Assembly (NCBI GenBank): GCA_900547035.1
Contig: URFM01000089.1
Coordinates: 1-6,811, forward strand
DNA from: an uncultured Clostridium sp.
GTDB lineage: Bacteria; Bacillota; Clostridia; Lachnospirales; Lachnospiraceae
Reading direction: 5' to 3'
DNA length: 6,811 nt
Shown here: positions 1 to 6,305 of the stretch, piece after piece
Position numbering within the stretch: position 1 is the first letter of the stretch
How the letters are laid out: each line of letters opens with the position of its first letter
Position numbers and translations under genes: made by a program
The notes under the pieces: generated by a model
The model's database searches: none
What the model was told of the DNA's origin: nothing
The model's input: only the letters and a program-made list of their open reading frames with translations

Positions 1-83
1 CATCAGGGACATTTTCACTTGTGGTATACTGGGACATTATCATAAATGGCTTATAAATGTGATGAAAAACCCGTTAAAAGTGC

Positions 84-112
84 TTGACAAATCAAACAGA
101 ATCTTCTATAAT
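84..112 (+). promoter_or_regulatory. Consensus sigma-A promoter of the cfa leader
   Basis: The -35 box TTGACA (84-89) and -10 box TATAAT (107-112) both match the consensus exactly and are separated by 17 bp, the optimal spacing. Transcription should start near 119. It drives the leader RNA and, past the terminator at 209-246, the broken cfa gene. A perfect promoter in front of a broken gene suggests that either the gene was inactivated recently or the leader RNA itself is the useful product. Confidence 0.85.
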
Positions 113-118
113 GCATGA

Positions 119-246
119 CATCTTAAGTCAAACGCATATAAAAACAGAATGGACGCTTATCGGAGGGCATGCAGCCGCAGCTGCGTTGTCAGAGAAGATA
201 TCGAGTGCGCTCGGTTATTTGGGAACAGATAACCGGGCCTTTTTTT
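119..246 (+). ncRNA. Terminator-ended leader RNA, possible attenuator or sRNA
   Basis: The start is inferred from the promoter at 84-112 and the end from the T-run of the terminator, giving about 125-130 nt with no convincing gene inside. Visible structure includes a GCAGC/GCTGC hairpin (171-175 with 180-184, loop 176-179). A small CGAG/CTCG hairpin (202-205 with 210-213) would compete with the left arm of the terminator, so an on/off switch is conceivable. I do not recognise a known riboswitch or T-box: no T-box GGTGG antiterminator element is visible. It could be a cis-acting attenuator for cfa or a free-standing small RNA. Existence as a transcript is likely; its role is unknown. Confidence 0.45.
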
Positions 247-250
247 GTTT
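209..250 (+). terminator. Intrinsic terminator upstream of the cfa start
   Basis: GCTCGGTTAT (209-218) pairs with ATAACCGGGC (229-238), a 10-bp stem with one G-U pair and a 10-nt loop. Seven T's follow (240-246), then GTTT. It lies after the promoter and before the cfa ribosome site at about 261-268, so transcription of cfa must read through it. That placement is typical of attenuation. Confidence 0.85.
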
Positions 251-273
251 ATGCGGGAATTAGGAGGAAGAAC

Positions 274-843
274 ATGTTTGAAGAAAATGTTTTAATCTCT
301 TTTCTAAGAAAATTTGACCAGCATCCCTTTATTGTGGATTACAGGGGAAGGGAGTACCAGATTGGAGAAGGAATCCCGGTGTTCCGGGTGAAATTCAACC
401 AGAATATTCCCCTGTCCGAGCTGACCACCAGCACATCCATTGCCCTGGGAGAGGCGTATATGGATAAGAAGCTGGAGATTGACGGAGATTTATTCCAGGC
501 TCTGGACCATTTCCTGGGACAGATGGGAAAATTTTCCACCGATGAAAACGCCCTGAAAAAGCTGCTGCACACATCGGTTTCCCGGAAAAACCAGGAGCGG
601 GAGGTCTCCAGCCATTACGATATCGGCAATGATTTTTATGAGCTGTGGCTGAAAGAGGGGATGAGCCTTCTGGACATCGGCTGCGGCTGGGGTTATCTGC
701 TGATTGAGGCGGCGAAGAAGTATATGGAAAAGATTAATCTGCTGAAAACACGTCTTCAGCGTCTGAACGCAAGCGAAAAGGACAATTACGGCGTGCGCAG
801 GAAGATTCAAAGAGAAATTCGGAGACTGGAGGAAGGAAGATAG
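274..843 (+). pseudogene. cfa: Truncated, internally deleted cyclopropane-fatty-acyl-phospholipid synthase with foreign tail
   Basis: The intact enzyme transfers a methylene group from S-adenosylmethionine onto double bonds of membrane phospholipid acyl chains. The start at 274 is chosen because AGGAGG lies 7-8 nt upstream; the open frame extends back to an ATG at 169, but that would run through the terminator. Residues 1-126 match the family N-terminal region, including a LGEAYMD-type motif (58-64) and HYDIGNDFYELWL (114-126). The next residues jump straight to KEGMSLLDIGCGWG, the SAM motif I (127-140), so roughly 40-50 codons normally between them, including the conserved YSCAYF-like stretch, are missing in frame. 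After AAKKY (146-150) the rest of the catalytic domain is absent and a 39-residue basic tail follows. The total is 189 aa against about 390 usual, so it is almost certainly inactive as a synthase. It is called a pseudogene although the frame is open; the missing-length estimates come from memory of the family. Confidence 0.85.
724..843 (+). CDS. Small basic helical protein fused to the cfa remnant
   Basis: The last 39 codons of the chimeric frame start with their own ATG (724) and encode a Lys/Arg/Glu-rich, probably helical peptide with a SEKDNYGVRRKIQREIRRLE core. This resembles small conserved clostridial hypothetical proteins, by memory only, and does not resemble any part of a cyclopropane synthase. 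No clear ribosome site precedes the ATG; GAGGCGG at about 706-712 is weak and a little far. It may be a once-independent small gene joined by deletion, now translated only as a fusion tail. Function unknown. Confidence 0.4.
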   Translation: MEKINLLKTRLQRLNASEKDNYGVRRKIQREIRRLEEGR

Positions 844-972
844 CCCTTTCAGGATGGATATAAGGATTTAAGGATAAAAGTAAAAGGTTGAAGGTTAAGG
901 GGGCTGCCGGATCGGAGACGATATGGCAGCTTCCGGCTGATTTGGGGCAGCTGTGTACATAAGGACGGGAGT
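844..972. other. Non-coding gap between gene remnants
   Basis: No gene is seen on either strand. The first half is purine-rich with loose AAGGAT/AAGGTT repeats (about 864-899). A weak hairpin GCTGCC (903-908) with GGCAGC (925-930) follows, but without a T-run, so it is not a terminator. The end of this stretch may be decayed sequence of the ABC exporter gene whose C-terminus survives just downstream. Confidence 0.5.
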
Positions 973-1067
973 GTGGAAGATGGAATATTATCGAACAGGG
1001 AAGCCACAGGGAACTTATGGCAAAGGGCGGCGCTTACGCCTCCCTGTATTACAGCCAGTTTGAGTAA
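973..1067 (+). pseudogene. C-terminal scrap of an ABC exporter ATPase
   Basis: Reading from 981, the frame gives WNIIEQGSHRELMAKGG followed by AYASLYYSQFE and a TAA stop at 1065-1067. This is the characteristic tail of MsbA/LmrA-type ABC exporter subunits: the IIEQGSH.EL segment just after the Walker B/H-loop region, then the final LYxSQF. In the neighbouring frame 973-984 reads V-E-D-G, the expected sequence just before N-I-I, so one A appears lost near 984-986. Upstream the frame is closed by TAA at 960-962, and no Walker A, signature or membrane region is present. It is a 3' remnant of a gene that once read on the + strand. Confidence 0.75.
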
Positions 1068-1142
1068 AAAATGTCCGGATGGTGGAGAAAACAGGCATCC
1101 GCCGTCTGAAAAAAGGCCGTGTATTTATCCGGATTCTAAGTA

Positions 1143-1171
1143 TTAACAAATTCCGGGAACTATGGTATGAT
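1143..1171 (+). promoter_or_regulatory. Sigma-A promoter of the lactonase-aroC unit
   Basis: TTAACA (1143-1148) and TATGAT (1166-1171) are separated by 17 bp, with an extended -10 TG at 1163-1164. It lies about 40 bp upstream of the lactonase start, after the ABC scrap, so the two downstream genes have their own promoter and do not depend on the decayed locus. Transcription should start near 1178. Confidence 0.7.
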
Positions 1172-1212
1172 AAACCTGATTAAAAAGCAGTATCTCGGGA
1201 GGTAAGAGATTG

Positions 1213-2268
1213 ATGAAGGGAAAATACATGGCTTATGTGGGATCTTATTCTTACACCGGCAAAGCCAAAGGAATCACAGTTTTTGATGTGGATGTAGAGA
1301 AGGGACAGTTTCAGTACCGCTGCGAGATGGAGGTGGACAACTCCTCCTACGTAATTGCTTCCAGCGACGGAAAAACCCTTTATTCCATTGCGGACGAGGG
1401 GGTTGTGGCGTTCCGTATCCTGGAAAACGGAAGTCTGGCCCGGCTAAACAGCGCCTCTATCCGGGGGATGAGAGGCTGCCATCTTTGTACGGATGCGGAG
1501 GACAAGTACGTGTTCGTATCCGGATACCACGACGGCAAAGCCACGGTGCTGAGCCTGAATCCGGACGGCTCCGTAGGCTCCATTGTAGACGGCGTGTTCG
1601 ACAAGGGATACGGCAGCGTGGCGGAGCGGAATTTCCGTCCTCACGTAACCTGCACCAGAAGGACGCCGGACGGCAAGTATGTGATGAGCGTGGATAATGG
1701 AATCGACCAGGTGAGAATCTACCGTTTTACGGAGAAGGAACAGAAGCTGAAACAGGTGGATGCCATCCGCTGCGACCTGGAGTCCGCTCCCAGACATTTC
1801 CGCTTCAGCGCCGATGGACGGTTCATCTATCTGATTTACGAGCTGAAGACTAAAATAGATGTATTTTCCTACAAGACCGGGGAGAGAGCTCCGATCATTG
1901 AAAAAATTCAGACAGTTTCCACAACCAGTACAGAGAATCCGGGCGTGATGACCGCGGCCTGCGCCATGCGGCTGTCCTGGGATCAGAAATACCTCTACTG
2001 CTCCAACGCGGGGGAGAATACGGTCAGCGTATTTTCCAGAGATGAAGAGACGGGACTTCTGACCAGACTTTGCTGTCTGCCTGTCAGCGGCGAGTATCCC
2101 AAGGACATTGCCGTATTCCCCGACAGCCGCCATATTGTCAGCGTAAACCATGAGAGCGGATCGCTGAGCTTTTTCACGGTGGACTACGAAAAGGGATTGA
2201 TGGTAATGAGCGGGAGAAGTATTCCGGTCAATGAGCCCAATTGCTGCGCAATTGTAAAGATTCGATAA
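1213..2268 (+). CDS. pgl: 6-phosphogluconolactonase-type beta-propeller lactonase
   Basis: This is a 351-aa cytosolic protein without a signal peptide, of the lactonase family with a seven-bladed propeller (E. coli YbhE/Pgl type). Family members hydrolyse 6-phosphogluconolactone to 6-phosphogluconate in the oxidative pentose phosphate pathway. Visible marks are the N-terminal AYVGSYSY strand (7-14), repeated blade motifs of the form PDGKYV or ADGRFIYLI, R-P-H (142-144) before a DGKYV strand, and A-P-R-H-F (192-196) followed by YEL (209-211), a pattern typical of the family. Length is normal. The start is ATG 1213, with GGGAGGT at 1197-1203; a TTG directly before it (1210) could also serve. 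Many gut Clostridia lack the oxidative pathway, and relatives act on other lactones, so the exact substrate is uncertain. It is probably cotranscribed with aroC. Confidence 0.85.
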   Translation: MKGKYMAYVGSYSYTGKAKGITVFDVDVEKGQFQYRCEMEVDNSSYVIASSDGKTLYSIADEGVVAFRILENGSLARLNSASIRGMRGCHLCTDAEDKYVFVSGYHDGKATVLSLNPDGSVGSIVDGVFDKGYGSVAERNFRPHVTCTRRTPDGKYVMSVDNGIDQVRIYRFTEKEQKLKQVDAIRCDLESAPRHFRFSADGRFIYLIYELKTKIDVFSYKTGERAPIIEKIQTVSTTSTENPGVMTAACAMRLSWDQKYLYCSNAGENTVSVFSRDEETGLLTRLCCLPVSGEYPKDIAVFPDSRHIVSVNHESGSLSFFTVDYEKGLMVMSGRSIPVNEPNCCAIVKIR

Positions 2269-2310
2269 GAAGACAAACGTAGACAGACCAGAGGAGCAAA
2301 AAGAGAAGAT

Positions 2311-3426
2311 ATGGCAGGTTCAATATTTGGAACAATTTTTCGGGTGTCTACCTGGGGAGAATCCCACGGGGCGGGCCTTGGGGTGGTGATTGACGGCTGC
2401 CCTGCGGGCCTTCCTCTGGACCGGGAGGACATTCAAAGCTGGCTGGACAGGAGAAAACCGGGGCAGAGCAAGTTCACCACTGCCAGACAGGAAGGGGATG
2501 AGGTGGAGATCCTTTCCGGCGTGTTTGAGGGTAAGACTACCGGAACGCCCATTGCCCTGGAGGTGCGCAATAAGGACCAGCGCTCTAAAGATTACAGCGC
2601 GATTATGGATTTGTACCGTCCGGGACATGCGGACTATACCTTTGACCAGAAGTACGGTTTTCGGGATTACCGGGGCGGCGGACGTTCCTCGGGCCGGGAA
2701 ACGGTAGGACGTGTGGCGGCCGGAGCTGTGGCGGCCAGGATTTTAAAGGAGCTAGGCGTGGAGGTACGGGCTTTTACCCGCTCCATCGGTCCGGTGGAGA
2801 TCTCCCTGGAAAACTTTAGCTGGGATGAGATGGCAAACAACAAGCTTTACATGCCGGACGCCCGGGCGGCCAAAGAGGCTCAGGCCTATCTGGAGAAGCT
2901 GATGGGAGAATGCAACTCCGCCGGAGGAGTTATTGAGTGTCGGATTGAAGGCCTTCCTGCCGGTATCGGAGAACCGGTATTTGACAAGCTGGACGCCAAT
3001 CTGGCCAAGGCTATTCTCTCCATCGGAGCGGTAAAGGGATTTGAAATTGGAGAGGGCTTTGAAGCCGCCCGCCTGACCGGCTCTGAGGACAATGATGAAT
3101 TTGCTTCGGAGACTGACGGGAACGGTGAGAGAAGGATTTATAAAAAGACCAACCACGCGGGCGGCGTCCTGGGAGGCATCAGCGACGGCAGCCCGGTAGT
3201 ATTCCGGGCCGCCTTCAAGCCTACCGCCTCCATCGCCAGACAGCAGCATACGGTAACCCGGGAGGGGGAGGAAATTCCAATTGTCATTAAGGGGCGCCAT
3301 GACCCGGTGATTGTTCCAAGAGCGGTTGTAGTAGTGGAGGCCATGGCCGCCCTGACGGTCTGCGACCTGCTTCTGGGCTCCATGACCTCCAGGATGGACC
3401 GGATTCGGGAATTTTTCTGCCGTTAA
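2311..3426 (+). CDS. aroC: Chorismate synthase
   Basis: This enzyme makes chorismate from 5-enolpyruvylshikimate-3-phosphate by anti-1,4 elimination of phosphate, using reduced FMN. It is the last step of the shikimate pathway leading to aromatic amino acids and folate. The 371-aa protein is full length. It carries WGESHG (15-20) with the conserved His19, RPGH (103-106) with the second conserved His106, the FMN-site signature RGGGRSSGRET (121-131), and GRHDPVIVPR near the C-terminus (from about 328). The start is ATG 2311; GAGGAG at about 2291-2296 is the likely ribosome site, with rather long spacing. It follows the lactonase by 42 bp with no promoter or terminator between. Other shikimate genes are not adjacent. 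It ends 12 bp before the stop of a convergent gene. Confidence 0.97.
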   Translation: MAGSIFGTIFRVSTWGESHGAGLGVVIDGCPAGLPLDREDIQSWLDRRKPGQSKFTTARQEGDEVEILSGVFEGKTTGTPIALEVRNKDQRSKDYSAIMDLYRPGHADYTFDQKYGFRDYRGGGRSSGRETVGRVAAGAVAARILKELGVEVRAFTRSIGPVEISLENFSWDEMANNKLYMPDARAAKEAQAYLEKLMGECNSAGGVIECRIEGLPAGIGEPVFDKLDANLAKAILSIGAVKGFEIGEGFEAARLTGSEDNDEFASETDGNGERRIYKKTNHAGGVLGGISDGSPVVFRAAFKPTASIARQQHTVTREGEEIPIVIKGRHDPVIVPRAVVVVEAMAALTVCDLLLGSMTSRMDRIREFFCR

Positions 3427-3438
3427 AATCAAAGAAGC

Positions 3439-4260
3439 TTACTTGCCGGAATGGGCCAGAAGAAATTCCAGGGTGGCGGCGTTGTACTCCTTCAGATGTT
3501 CCCACTCATGGACATGGCCGCCGCCACGGCACAGATAGAGCTGGCTGTCGGGGAGGCCCTCGTAAAGCTCCATGGTCTTTTCCATGGTGACGAAAAGGTC
3601 ACAGTCACCGGCGGCAACGAGGGTGGGAGCCTTGATTGCTTTTAAGCGGTCCGCCGTGTTGTGGTTAAGACAGGCGTTGCACTGGGCTTTGTAAGCATAG
3701 TGAGGCATGGGATAGGGATATGCCATGTCCTCTTTTTCTGCCGTCAGAAGCATCTGCTCCTTCGTATTCTGGGTGATCTGGGAGAAGGTCATCCACTGGT
3801 TCAGCCGTTTAAAGGTATGACCGTCCAGCTGGTCGATGGCGTCCCGCAGGGTCTCAATAGCCCGGCGGAAGCTGTTGCTGACGCTGGCGAAGGTGCTGGT
3901 GAGAATCAGGGAGCGGACCCGGTCCGGATGGTCCGCTGCCAGATGCTGGGCGATGGCGCCGCCCATGGAAACCCCGTTGATGTGGGCTTTGGAAATGGAC
4001 AGGGCGTCCATGATTCCAATCACATCCTCCGCCATCCGGGCGGTGGAGTAGGAGTCCTCCTCGGGCTTGGAGGAGCGGCCCGCTCCCCGGTTGTCGATGG
4101 TGATGCACTGAAAATGTTCCTGGTAGGCCGCCACATTGGGCCGCCACTTATCTCCCGGGGCCCCAAGGCCCATAATCAGTACCAGAGGTTCCCCCTGGCC
4201 GGTAATCTCCACATGAAAGAAGAGCGGACCCAGGGGGATTTCTTTTTCTGTAGTCTCCAT
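3439..4260 (-). CDS. Alpha/beta hydrolase, esterase or enol-lactonase-like
   Basis: This is a 273-aa cytosolic alpha/beta-hydrolase-fold protein. The nucleophile elbow GVSMGG (96-101) holds Ser98. The acid is probably Asp221 in AAGDCDLFV, and the base His249 in GGGHVHEWEH (246-255). The oxyanion segment is MGLGAPGDKW (30-39), and D-N-R-G-A-G-R-S-S (56-64) is the usual strand-4 motif. The overall pattern resembles 3-oxoadipate enol-lactonase-like and general esterase members, so ester, lactone or C-C hydrolysis are all possible. It is the last gene of the three-gene unit. Its ATG lies 3 nt after the oxidoreductase stop, and its ribosome site AAGGAGAGG is inside the end of that gene, indicating translational coupling. 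This supports a role on the product of the preceding enzymes. Confidence 0.88.
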   Translation of the reverse strand: METTEKEIPLGPLFFHVEITGQGEPLVLIMGLGAPGDKWRPNVAAYQEHFQCITIDNRGAGRSSKPEEDSYSTARMAEDVIGIMDALSISKAHINGVSMGGAIAQHLAADHPDRVRSLILTSTFASVSNSFRRAIETLRDAIDQLDGHTFKRLNQWMTFSQITQNTKEQMLLTAEKEDMAYPYPMPHYAYKAQCNACLNHNTADRLKAIKAPTLVAAGDCDLFVTMEKTMELYEGLPDSQLYLCRGGGHVHEWEHLKEYNAATLEFLLAHSGK

Positions 4261-4263
4261 GAT

Positions 4264-5376
4264 TTAATCCCTCTCCTTTCTGGGAGTCTGTCCGGTGTAA
4301 ATCCAGAGTTTTTTGGAGCCGCAGGGCGGCAGTTCCTGTTTCATCCGCTCCAGCACGGGAGTATAGTTCAAATCCCGGATGGGAAGGTCTACCCGGATGT
4401 TGTCCAGGGCGCTGATACACATGCCCTCCAGGATTTCGTAGCCGTGGTAGGCGGTGTCGATGTTGCAGGAATGTACCTTGGAATCGTCCTCAATCCATCG
4501 GGCAAATTCCGTATAGTAGGGAGTCTGGATCGGCACCTGCTGGTGGTTGCGCCAGCCCGGGTCCTTACCTGTGACAAGGCGGCCGTTTGTCTCCTTGGTG
4601 CAGGCCCCCCAGAAGCCGTCGGTTTCCGCGTACATATATCCGTCGGTGCCGTAGACGGTCAGACGGTTGTCACTGCTGGAGTATTCCGGCGGGTTGTGGG
4701 CCTCGGAGAGATAGCCGCACTCAATGTAGGCCCGGACGCCGTTTTCCAGCTCCATGGTACCAAGGAGATAGTCGGGAGCCGGGTGGGTGTCCTCCAGGGA
4801 AACGGGGCCGTGGACGTGGCCGCAGACCCATTTGGCCCGGTATCCGCCGTTGATCCACAGGGTATAGTCCACATAGTGGGTTCCCAGCTGGGAGAACCAG
4901 GCCTGGGTCTCCACATGGATTTTGCGGATATCGCCGATGACTCCCTCTTCAATCTTTTTCTTCATCCGCTGAAACTGAGAGAGATATTTCTGCTGATGGC
5001 AGACCACGGCCTTGATGCCATGCTGATGGCACAGCTCCACCATCTGCTTTGCCTCCTGGAGGGATTCCGCCATGGGCTTTTCCAGGGAAACGGCCTTCAC
5101 GCCGTACTTGACCGCCAGCTCAATCATATTCAGGCGCAGGTCGGGGTAGGTGACGAAAACGAACACCTCCGGGTGCAGGGTTTTCAGCATCTCCTCCGCA
5201 TCTAAAAACTGGGGAACATGTTCTAGATGGTAGGTCTCGCTGACCAAATCCAGGGCCTTCTGGTTGATATCGCAGAGACCTACAATCTCGTAATAATCAG
5301 GGTTTTCCAGAAGTCCATGAATGTGAATCTTTCCCCGGACTCCAAGCCCCATCACCGCTACGGTATGCTTGCTCAT
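4264..5376 (-). CDS. Gfo/Idh/MocA family NAD(P)-dependent sugar or cyclitol oxidoreductase
   Basis: This is a 370-aa, two-domain cytosolic dehydrogenase. The N-terminal Rossmann fold shows G-L-G-V-R-G (10-15), an acidic Asp36 after the second strand (GLCD, suggesting NAD preference), and the family's E-K-P motif at 99-101. The C-terminal alpha/beta domain contains GTHYVDY (165-171), where family members place the catalytic or substrate-binding His and Asp (here His167, Asp170). Such enzymes oxidise or reduce a hydroxyl on sugars, inositols or glycosides, often at C3, sometimes as the first step toward elimination of an aglycone. The start is ATG 5376, one base after the upstream gene's stop, with AGGAGG inside that gene's end. 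The substrate cannot be told from the sequence. Confidence 0.92.
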   Translation of the reverse strand: MSKHTVAVMGLGVRGKIHIHGLLENPDYYEIVGLCDINQKALDLVSETYHLEHVPQFLDAEEMLKTLHPEVFVFVTYPDLRLNMIELAVKYGVKAVSLEKPMAESLQEAKQMVELCHQHGIKAVVCHQQKYLSQFQRMKKKIEEGVIGDIRKIHVETQAWFSQLGTHYVDYTLWINGGYRAKWVCGHVHGPVSLEDTHPAPDYLLGTMELENGVRAYIECGYLSEAHNPPEYSSSDNRLTVYGTDGYMYAETDGFWGACTKETNGRLVTGKDPGWRNHQQVPIQTPYYTEFARWIEDDSKVHSCNIDTAYHGYEILEGMCISALDNIRVDLPIRDLNYTPVLERMKQELPPCGSKKLWIYTGQTPRKERD

Positions 5377-5377
5377 C

Positions 5378-6208
5378 TTAGTTTCCTCCTTCCATGAACT
5401 GCTTCATATAAGTGCCGTCTCTTAAAACAACGCCGTCGGAATCCCGCTCCGCCTCCGGGGATTCATCCTCCACCATAATCCAGCCGCCATAGCCGCTTTC
5501 CTTAAGATAGCGGACAATGACCGGGTAATCGATGTCGCCCTTTCCCATAACGGCCCAGGCGCCGTCGGCTGCCCGATCCTTAAAATGAACGTGACAGATT
5601 CGTGAGCGCCCCTCTTTTAAGAGTGTCAGGGCGTCCATCCCGCCGTTTACAATGTGCCCCACGTCAGGGGCCCATCCAACCCGGGTCCGGTCCATGAGTT
5701 CAAAGAGCACTTTGTAGTCCTCAGCAGTGCGGAAGAGGGAATTTTTTGCGGAGTTGGGGTGGTAGCAGGTGACGATTCCCCGCTCCGCCGCCCGGCAGGC
5801 CACGGAGTCCATGCAGGAGAGAAGGTTTTTTCTTCTGGTCAAAAGGGCCTCCCCCTCCCCTCTGGGAGTCTGGCCCGCATGGTGGGAAACCATCAGCTTG
5901 GCAAAGGGAAAATGACTTAAAAACGCAATGGCTTCATCGGAGAGCTGCCGCTCCTCCTCAGTTTCCTGAGGCTGCTCCCAGGGCTGATGGAGCACCAAGG
6001 CAGCCAGGGCGATGTGGTTCTTTGCCAGAAGCTCTTTCACCTCCTCCGGCTTGTGAAAATAGTCGCCCAGCATGCAGATTTCCGCTTCCAGGCCCTGAAA
6101 GCCGGCTTCGGCGGTCTTTTGGATGATATGGGGAACTTTTCCGGCATAAGCGGAAATGTTCATTTTCCAGGGATAGGTCTGGCAGCCATATTGAATTTGT
6201 TGTCTCAT
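5378..6208 (-). CDS. TIM-barrel sugar isomerase/epimerase (IolE/IolI-like)
   Basis: This 276-aa protein belongs to the xylose isomerase-like TIM-barrel (AP endonuclease 2) superfamily. Metal-site candidates are the CYHPN segment (148-152, like the YHPH of 2-keto-inositol dehydratase IolE), Asp182 and His185 in PDVGHIVNGG, His208 in HVHFKD, and Glu247 in MVEDE. These enzymes isomerise, epimerise or dehydrate sugars and keto-inositols using a divalent metal. The start is ATG 6208, because AAGGAG ends 8 nt upstream; an in-frame GTG at 6217 overlaps that ribosome site and is unlikely. It is the first gene of a coupled unit with the oxidoreductase and hydrolase. The pairing with a Gfo/Idh/MocA enzyme is common in inositol and keto-glycoside catabolism, but no specific substrate can be named. 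Confidence 0.88.
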   Translation of the reverse strand: MRQQIQYGCQTYPWKMNISAYAGKVPHIIQKTAEAGFQGLEAEICMLGDYFHKPEEVKELLAKNHIALAALVLHQPWEQPQETEEERQLSDEAIAFLSHFPFAKLMVSHHAGQTPRGEGEALLTRRKNLLSCMDSVACRAAERGIVTCYHPNSAKNSLFRTAEDYKVLFELMDRTRVGWAPDVGHIVNGGMDALTLLKEGRSRICHVHFKDRAADGAWAVMGKGDIDYPVIVRYLKESGYGGWIMVEDESPEAERDSDGVVLRDGTYMKQFMEGGN

Positions 6209-6244
6209 AATGCTCACTCCTTATTCATGTTTTTGGCGGGTTCC

Positions 6245-6293
6245 AAGGTCGAAAATCCTCTTGCAAGCAAGCTTGCACCGGATTTTTGACCTT
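6245..6293. repeat. Long imperfect hairpin between regulator and catabolic genes
   Basis: The outer arms 6245-6258 and 6280-6293 pair over 14 bp (AAGGTC, then AAAATCC with GGATTTT), with one G-U. After a small internal loop, TGCAAGC (6262-6268) faces GCTTGCA (6271-6277) around a two-base AA centre. No T-run follows on the - strand, so it is not a classical terminator for the regulator gene. It could be an operator (the inner 16 bp is a two-fold symmetric site of the sort LacI-family proteins bind), an mRNA-stabilising hairpin, or a dispersed palindromic repeat. Confidence 0.7.
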
Positions 6294-6305
6294 TTGACCC
6301 TGGTA

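Noticed and set aside
149..232. 27-residue leader ORF ending inside the terminator loop and right arm
   Set aside because: No ribosome site precedes its ATG, and the residues show no run of regulatory codons; probably chance.
169..273. N-terminal extension of the cfa frame from an ATG at 169
   Set aside because: It would translate through the terminator hairpin and T-run, its GGAGG is only 2 nt from the ATG, and the ATG at 274 has a proper AGGAGG and begins where family similarity begins.
903..930. GCTGCC/GGCAGC stem as a terminator of the cfa chimera
   Set aside because: Short stem, interrupted, with a large loop and no T-run.
1073..1102. Hairpin CGGATG/CATCCG after the ABC scrap as a terminator
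   Set aside because: No T-run follows on the + strand; on the - strand a short T-run follows after a few bases, but no - strand gene leads into it.
3661..5205. Long open frame of 514 codons on the + strand
   Set aside because: It is antisense to the hydrolase and oxidoreductase genes, which show clear family motifs and ribosome sites; the + frame has none.
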